NCBI RefSeq assembly: GCF_003590095.1
Contig: NC_039501.1
Coordinates: forward strand, 2,821,673-2,885,672
Reading direction: 5' to 3'
DNA from: Trichoplusia ni
Lineage: Eukaryota; Arthropoda; Insecta; Lepidoptera; Noctuidae
Length of the DNA stretch: 64,000 bases
In this document: positions 58,132 through 64,000 of the stretch, piece after piece
Numbering within the stretch: the first letter of the stretch is position 1
Layout: each line of letters begins with the position of its first letter
Position numbers and translations under genes: made by a program
The notes under the pieces: generated by a model
Told to the model about the DNA's origin: nothing
What the model saw: the letters and a program-made list of their open reading frames with translations, nothing else
Database searches by the model: none

Positions 58132-58215
58132 GTCTTAGTGCATGTGAGTTGTATGTTTGTAAACCCCCGCGATACAAGGATTAAATTCCTTAGTGCGGGA
58201 GTCGTTTAAAAAAAA
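58132..58215 (+). mobile_element. SINE with Leu/Ser-like head, tail-only fragment
   Basis: GCATGTGAGTTGTATGTTTG, CCCGCGATACAAGGATTAAA and GCGGGAGTCGTTT followed by A(n) match the family tail. The tRNA head is absent. Confidence 0.65.
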
Positions 58216-60112
58216 ACAAAAAAATGAGGTGCATCAGAAGCTTATTAATATTCATGTACAAAGTGTTAATCGCGAATCTATTGGAACAAACCTCAATGAA
58301 TGCTTGAAAAAGTAACAGAATGCGTATTATTGTAATGCCGTTTTTAATTAGACAATGACCCAAGACACAAAAAAATCAAAACGCAGCTTAAACAAAATAA
58401 ACGCAATTAAATAACTCAACACAACCAGAAAAGAAAAAAAATAAAGTTGTCATTTGAAAAAAAAAACTCCACAAGTTTTAAAAGCTCGCGTTGTCAAAGT
58501 TCACTTTATTCTCATTTTTATTAGTCAAGCCATTAGGCTGTATGTAAATATTTATTCTGTAGTATTGGTCTTTTGAGACATTTACGGTATTTTTATTTGA
58601 GAGTGTGTTGCAACAGTATAATATAACTGTTCTCAGTGGGCGGTTTGTGATTCTTACTAATAAGCGGCGCGACGCGAAATCGAGAACAAATTTACGGAAA
58701 AATTGGTAAAAATTAATTACATATTTTGAAAAAGGAATAAGGATAAGGAACTGTCGTACCTACTCGTACTATGACGTTGATAGTACTCTTGTAATGTTTG
58801 AATCATTTAAACTAAGAACTATTTATATTCTATTTTTAATTGTGTTCTATTTATGACACAAATGCTGGTTTTTAAAGTTTTCTGCCATTGTAAAGTGGAT
58901 TGTGGAGTCAATATTTTTTTAACTCTACAATCCATGCACTTTACTATTTAATTATTTCTTTTAATTTAGGAACGAATGAATATACTTTATACTTTTTGTC
59001 CGTTTAAAAAGCTAATATAAACTTTATGTACAAGTTTTATATTTCAACCTAAAAAAGTGGTATTTCCGGAATGACACTATGTGTCACACTAGTGTTTTGG
59101 CGGGCAACATGGCGCCAACGAAATCTCGTTAATTCTTGTGAATGTTGCTGGGTCACGTTCATACATAAATAATTTTTATTACTGTGTTTTTAAACGAATA
59201 TTTAAAATTCACTGGTTACTTGGACCATAAACTTAAAATACCCATTTTCTACAAGTCTCACTCTTCTAAAGGTTTGCTAGTAAAAAAAGAGTTAAGCTCA
59301 CCGAGAGAAATATAAAAAAAATGTTAAATTAATGACGTAGTTCTGTGTGCAATAATAGAAGTTTTGTCAATACAACCTATGTTGCTAACATATTCAGTGT
59401 CTAAATATTCATGGCTGGTAACACTAACCGTTAATGTACGCGGACTGCGGTATTCAGTTGTCTCGCGTACGATCGCACGCCGATTGGTGTTTTCTCCGCC
59501 TTTAGATCTAACTGTTTTATTTGACTGCGCATTCTAACCAGTAAATTACACACGCAAAGAAATATGGATAAAAGATGTAGGGTTACCATAGTTTAGGGAT
59601 GGTTGACCACAGAAAGGATTTTTTTAAATATTGATGAACAACAACTAATTACAGTAATTACTTGTCAATTTAAACTTTAAACTAGTCAATCCCTTTTCAG
59701 AGTAATATTTTTTGAAAGGGTTTTTGTTAAAATATTGGAAATAATTAAAAAACATATAATTGTACAAGGGTTGATATTGGCAGTCAACAGTGTGCAACTT
59801 AATAAAGTTATTAATAAATAACAATAGCATAAACCTACATTGCATTTTAATAAATATATATTTATACATTTATCTAAAAAAAAATGTAGACCGGACAATA
59901 TTAAAAAACGTAATATGTAACGTTTAATCGTATAAATAAATAAATAATTCCTGTAGAGTAGGCTTTTAATATCAGTCTGTGGCATAACAACAAAGAGCAT
60001 TATGTAATTCCTTATCAATTAATTTTATTATTCAGCAATGTGTTGCCAGTATTTACAGTAGGTCTTGTCCCAGAAAAGCTCACTATGTATATGGTGCCTA
60101 CGTTCAAATATG
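58216..60112. other. Gene-free stretch
   Basis: No gene. The segment 59640-60020 is extremely AT-rich and opens long but meaningless frames. An imperfect hairpin is listed separately. Confidence 0.35.
58890..58944. repeat. Imperfect hairpin, 55 bases
   Basis: GTAAAGTG and GATTGTGGAGT on the left pair with ACTCTACAATC and CACTTTAC on the right. There is one G-T/A mismatch and a 4-base bulge (CATG) on the right arm. The loop is AT-rich. The size is near that of a small-RNA precursor, but nothing else supports that. Confidence 0.55.
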
Positions 60113-60200
60113 GAGTGTCATGGCGCCGGTCCGCGCAGGCGCCGTCGCGACGCGGGAAACTCAACAGCTGTGAGCTCCCGCGTCGCCATCTTTATTTTTT
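60113..60200. promoter_or_regulatory. CpG-rich block with E2F-like word
   Basis: About 85 bases with CGCCGGTCCGCGCAGGCGCC, GTCGCGACGCGGGAAAC (an E2F-type GCGGGAAA at 60152-60159) and CGCGTCGCCATC (a YY1-like CGCCATC) stand out sharply from AT-rich flanks. It looks like a small promoter or enhancer core. No first exon is identified. Confidence 0.35.
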
Positions 60201-60921
60201 ACAGCCTGTTAGAAAAGTGAGATTACTTTTCATTATTCAATAGATATTAGATCTGTTCCCATGATATTTTTAGTCATCATTTACACGATTAAAATGCATA
60301 GTAATACAGTAAATTTCCATTTCATAGTCATTCGATACTTTAAACAGTTTATATTGGAGCAACTAATATTATGTTTGTCGTAAATGTGTATTCTAAACTA
60401 ATAATAGTAATTTTGTACCCTGAAAAGCGTATGCCTAATATCTCTAATGCAAATGTATGCATGTTTCGTGCTGCACGAAACAAATATTTACAGCCTAATT
60501 ACTTCCAGTCTGAGTGTTTACGATGATACGTTGAGCATTAATTAATTTCTTGCATGCATTGATTAGGAATTAAGGATTTCATTCTAGATAGGGGTATAAG
60601 AACATTTTCGAGTTTTATTAAGTCCAGACTAATTGAATAACAAGCATTGTCTATTAGCGGAATAATAGCTACATCATCGTCGAAATTGTTATTGATCGAT
60701 ATTTTTTATTTCATGACACATTACGTCTAACATTTTTAAAAGGCCATTTTAAATACTTTAGAACAATATTAAATTACATTTCCCAGTTGCAGGAAGCGGC
60801 AACAAAATATATGTTTCCGTCGAAACCTCCACGTTGCATAATTTGCTTAACGCCCACCAAAACTTGCATAATTTCTCCTTATAATTTACAAGGGTGCTTA
60901 TTACCATATCTTATCGTCACT
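60201..60921. other. Gene-free stretch
   Basis: Nothing recognised. Confidence 0.3.
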
Positions 60922-61003
60922 TTGAATGTTGCAGTTGTGGAAGCGAGACAAACCACTGCACGGCGAATAGCGCCATCTCTTTTCCACCTTATAATATTAA
61001 CAG
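60922..61003. repeat. Dyad-symmetric MITE-like repeat C, copy 9
   Basis: GTTGCAGTTGTGGAAGCGAG and AATAGCGCCATCTCTTTTCC are the two arms. Confidence 0.6.
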
Positions 61004-61059
61004 TAATTGTAAGTAGTTAGATTTATAGCTGTACTAATATTTTATCCGAGGTACTATTT

Positions 61060-61165
61060 TTTGGGAATCCTCGTCGACAACCACCTCCTCGGGGTTGGAA
61101 ACGGCTGACCAAACATAAATAGCCGTGCAAAGACTCCAGTGTTTTCGCCGGATCCGGGAGAATGC
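61060..61165 (+). repeat. Dispersed repeat F, divergent relative
   Basis: GGGAATCCTCGTCGACAACC and CCTCCTCGGGGTTGGAAACG resemble the start of repeat F at 31420. The later part differs. Confidence 0.35.
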
Positions 61166-61524
61166 TTCCCAAGCTCTTTATACTCTGTTTACTCTTTATA
61201 TTATAACTAATAAGTAGAAATGTGAGAGCTTAACACTTTTCTTAAAAAGAATGAGCTTAATTTGGGCGTTTTTGGGCCCACGACTGTTTCCATTCAGTTA
61301 CAAAAAGATTCGAATGAAGTAACGGTTTGAACGTATCTACAGACACTCTCACTGAAGATTTAGTATAGAGAATAGTAGTATTAAAGCTAAAACAGGTTTT
61401 AAAAAACTAAGAAATTTAAACAAACTTCAGTTGAAACACAAGAAGTGATTATTCAAAAAGGAGTCTCAACTTCCTGCTTTCCCACCATTTTTCCTACCAT
61501 AGACAGCTTACGATCTGTCATTAC

Positions 61525-61625
61525 ACCATAGACTAAATGCCATAGAGCACACCCACCTCATTGTCCGCTTCGCAAGTTGTCTCTGCTCGCATGCTTTCAC
61601 TTTTATGATATGCTATTATGACATG
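61525..61625. repeat. Dyad-symmetric MITE-like repeat C, copy 10 (degraded)
   Basis: CATAGAGCACACCCACCTCA and GTTGTCTCTGCTCGCATGC resemble the arms only loosely. Confidence 0.35.
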
Positions 61626-61654
61626 TAGTTACTTTTAATCGCGTTGTATTGTAC

Positions 61655-61745
61655 CGAAGTGCCTTGTTGGGTACAAAGGGGTCGCGGGTTCAATACCCAG
61701 GTCGGGTAAACATGGCTGAGTATTGCAGCCTCTTGATTTATGACA
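61655..61745 (+). repeat. Possible SINE fragment with B box
   Basis: GTCGCGGGTTCAATACCCAG is a B-box-like word in a tRNA-like setting, followed by GGGTAAACATGGCTGAGTAT. No A box is clear and no second copy is seen here. Confidence 0.3.
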
Positions 61746-62929
61746 TCAGGCGATTATATAGGAATTACTGATGGTTAGGAAGGGACGCTGGGTTCAGGTA
61801 GTAAAACGTCATATTTAATGAAGTGTGTTTCTATAAAGTTGTTTTGACATTTTCACCTTTGTTTTCATGTTATTATTTTGACATTTACTGTTGGATTTCC
61901 ATTTAAGCGATGGCTCTATTATATCCCTTTTACTTGCATAATATCGAAGTTAGTTTAGAATTATCGTAAGTCATAGTTTCGAAGCTATATTTTTGTTTTT
62001 AACCATCCTTATTTTAAGTCACCTCCCGGCCTCCCTCGAAGTTTACAATTGTCTATGGTTAGTTTGGGCCTCTCAAGGTTAACTATAGTTTAATTGTGAT
62101 CGTTGAACTCGCTTTATTAGTTACATGTAACTACTTCCTTAGTGTTTGCGTAAAGTAATAGTTAACTGTGTTTTACATGGTTAACGTTAATTGCTTTTCA
62201 CTGGTTGATGGTTGAAAAGTTTCATCAACTTTTATCAGAGATTTCCGAGTTTCTTAATTTACTATAGGTATAATATTTTTTTAAATATTTTAGGGTTTCG
62301 TTACCTAAGCATAGAAAAGGAACCCTCATAATATTAGACTTATTCACTGCTATATGCCCGTTCGTTTGTCACTAGGCTGTTTCTCAAGAACCGTAATAGC
62401 TAAAAAGTGTTTTTTTTGACAAAATATTTCTGTTGCCACTATTAATAAATAAAAAGAAGATTTAGGTTATTTAGCAACGTTTATTTATTTAAACGTTTGG
62501 TACTGTCATAAATTTGATGAGTAACTTCAGTGTCACGAGTCCGACTCGCAAATGACCAGTTTTTATTTTAAAGATTTAAAAGACATAATGTCAAGAAATA
62601 AATGTTAGGCAAAAGCAGCAAGTCATCTTCTGTATTCTTGTCTTAAGCTTACACTTTCATTAAAAAACGACACGAAAAAGGCATAAACACAACAAACATT
62701 TGTACCTAAATGATTAACATTATCAATTAAGACGCCATTCAAAATTAAAAATGTTTGTTTGGCCACTAAATGGGTCTGTTTCCTGGCGCAATCAAACGCA
62801 GAAGCCGGAAGCGTTTCTATTTGTATACTATAGGTGGGCTTTGATCAATGCGTGCTCTCGTCGGCCGATGGATTCCTTACTATGTGCATCTTCTGTTATT
62901 GTACAGATATGAAGATTATTTTACATCTT
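61746..62929. other. Gene-free stretch
   Basis: Nothing recognised; AT-rich. Confidence 0.3.
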
Positions 62930-63075
62930 TTTTTGGTATGGCGTTGTAATCCTTATGGACACCCACTCCTTCGAGGAGGAAATGGGTAGTGTCAGACTCT
63001 TACTGACCGCCGTGCTACGTCATCCGCGTTTTGTGTAGGTGTATGGCAATTATTGGTAATGCGTTGCAATCCATC
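62930..63075 (+). repeat. Dispersed repeat F, copy 2
   Basis: GAGGAGGAAATGGGTAGTGT, GACCGCCGTGCTACGTCATC and GGTAATGCGTTGCAATCC match copy 1 at 31420-31585, with a short insertion before the last block. Confidence 0.65.
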
Positions 63076-63899
63076 ATACATCTCTTTTAAACCCCTGACG
63101 CAAAAAGTTTGGTGTTATAAGTCTGACGTGCCTGTTTGTGGCTCATAGCTCCTAGGATTGAACGATTTCAATACCGTTTGTTTTGTTTTAAAGGTGAATT
63201 ATGTGAAAGTTTTCTTAGAGATGTTTGATAAAATTTTTCGAGCCATTTAAGTTGTTCGGGTAAATGGTTTTAATGCAGGGGATTCTTGCGTTACCTTTGC
63301 GTTACTCCAAAACAGAAATAAAGATGTACTAGCTTTCACTAACTAGCAGAGCGGCGTCTATGAGAGAATACTGAAGAAAGCTGTTTTTTTGATTAATGTA
63401 ACTTATCTTTACTATTTTAACATGTTAAGTACCCTAGGTTTTAAAACACAAAAATTATAATTGAAGATCGACAAAAAGGTTGAGAGAATCGAAATCGAAA
63501 TTAAGCGCGGATATCGGTCTCTCCAGCACATTCTATAGCATTGATATCATCAGCGTACATCTGTATGTATGTTTGAACCTATTTGGAACATTCTTTGTAT
63601 GTGATTGTTCAAGTAGGTTAAGACCCCAAGCCATCTCGAGTGGAAATCTAACGCTCTGAACGTTGTTTGCATTGTTCAATTACAATATATATTTACGACA
63701 ACCTAGAACATACTGAACGATAAGTTTATTTTTGTTGCCATAGGATTTTTTAAAAGAAAGTAGAACGAGTATTTATCGAACTTGGTTTTAGTGAGCAGTT
63801 TTTCTTACTTACAGTGTGTTGAGTTTAGATGCCAGACAGTGTTAATTTCTCTTCCTTTATTTCAATATGTTTAAAAGCACTCTACGTCCTCTCCTCTAA
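63076..63899. other. Gene-free stretch
   Basis: Nothing recognised. Confidence 0.3.
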
Positions 63900-63996
63900 A
63901 AATTTTGCTGTGCCCGACAGGGTCCATAATTGTTTCTCTTAATTTTACCCACCAGCCTTGTTCACATTATGGTATGCAATAAAGTTATTGATTGAC
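63900..63996 (+). repeat. Dispersed repeat G (retroelement 3' end?), copy 2
   Basis: GCTGTGCCCGACAGGGTCCA and CACATTATGGTATGCAATAAAG match the copy at 20386-20490. It runs to the end of the window, so its 3' limit may be cut. Confidence 0.55.
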
Positions 63997-64000
63997 TAAT

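Noticed and set aside
59686..60018. 110-codon frame on the minus strand, membrane-protein-like
   Set aside because: The DNA is extremely AT-rich, so long hydrophobic frames are expected. No motif, Kozak context or splice signal was seen.
1..64000. CRISPR array, bacterial operon, rRNA or viral gene content
   Set aside because: No regularly spaced direct repeats, no ribosomal sequence and no viral-type proteins were seen. The window is plainly insect DNA.

Overview
The window is AT-rich animal DNA, most likely from a moth of the family Noctuidae or a close relative. Three things point there. It carries a piggyBac element that is nearly base-for-base the cabbage-looper (Trichoplusia ni) IFP2 element as I remember it. 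It is dense in short Helitron-like elements with TC...CTAG ends, which are common in Lepidoptera. It also holds tRNA-headed SINEs and several high-copy repeats of a kind I associate with noctuids. I cannot name the species. I found no confirmed host protein-coding gene, no true tRNA or rRNA gene and no CRISPR array, so this looks like intergenic or long-intron sequence whose visible content is transposons.

The transposase genes are as follows. (1) 4323-6761, minus strand: a 2.43 kb piggyBac-like element with TTAA target sites, imperfect terminal inverted repeats, a 5' intron and a 577-codon transposase with an intact DDD triad. Only one extra base in a homopolymer breaks the frame. (2) 54751-57229, plus strand: a 2.47 kb piggyBac element of the canonical type. 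Its TIRs, internal repeats and TTAA duplication are intact, but five one-base indels break the 594-codon frame. (3) 46181-47473: a 1.3 kb pogo/Tigger-like element that keeps only the C-terminal, zinc-finger end of the transposase and is full of copies of its terminal motif. (4) 44898-45166: the 3' end of a non-LTR retrotransposon reverse-transcriptase ORF.

The rest is a mosaic. There are at least twelve Helitron-like elements (for example 11485-11762, 25819-26071 and 51477-51681). A SINE family with a Leu/Ser-like tRNA head has about ten copies or fragments, and a second SINE family has two inverted copies at 25222-25463 and 26944-27183. About ten copies of a ~100 bp dyad-symmetric MITE-like repeat are scattered from 12 to 61.6 kb. 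A second MITE family begins CAGGGCCCC. Several further dispersed repeats and LINE 3' tails are present. Between the inverted SINE pair lie a perfect 18-bp hairpin and a possible terminal exon of a MADF/BESS-like protein, the best candidate for a host or domesticated gene.

Small CpG-richer blocks with recognisable transcription-factor words (near 1.6, 14.1, 24.9, 30.1, 49.5 and 60.1 kb) are listed as weak regulatory candidates. Long stretches with nothing recognisable are stated as such. The two piggyBac frames are broken only by one-base indels, so an assembly-error explanation must be excluded before calling either copy dead.
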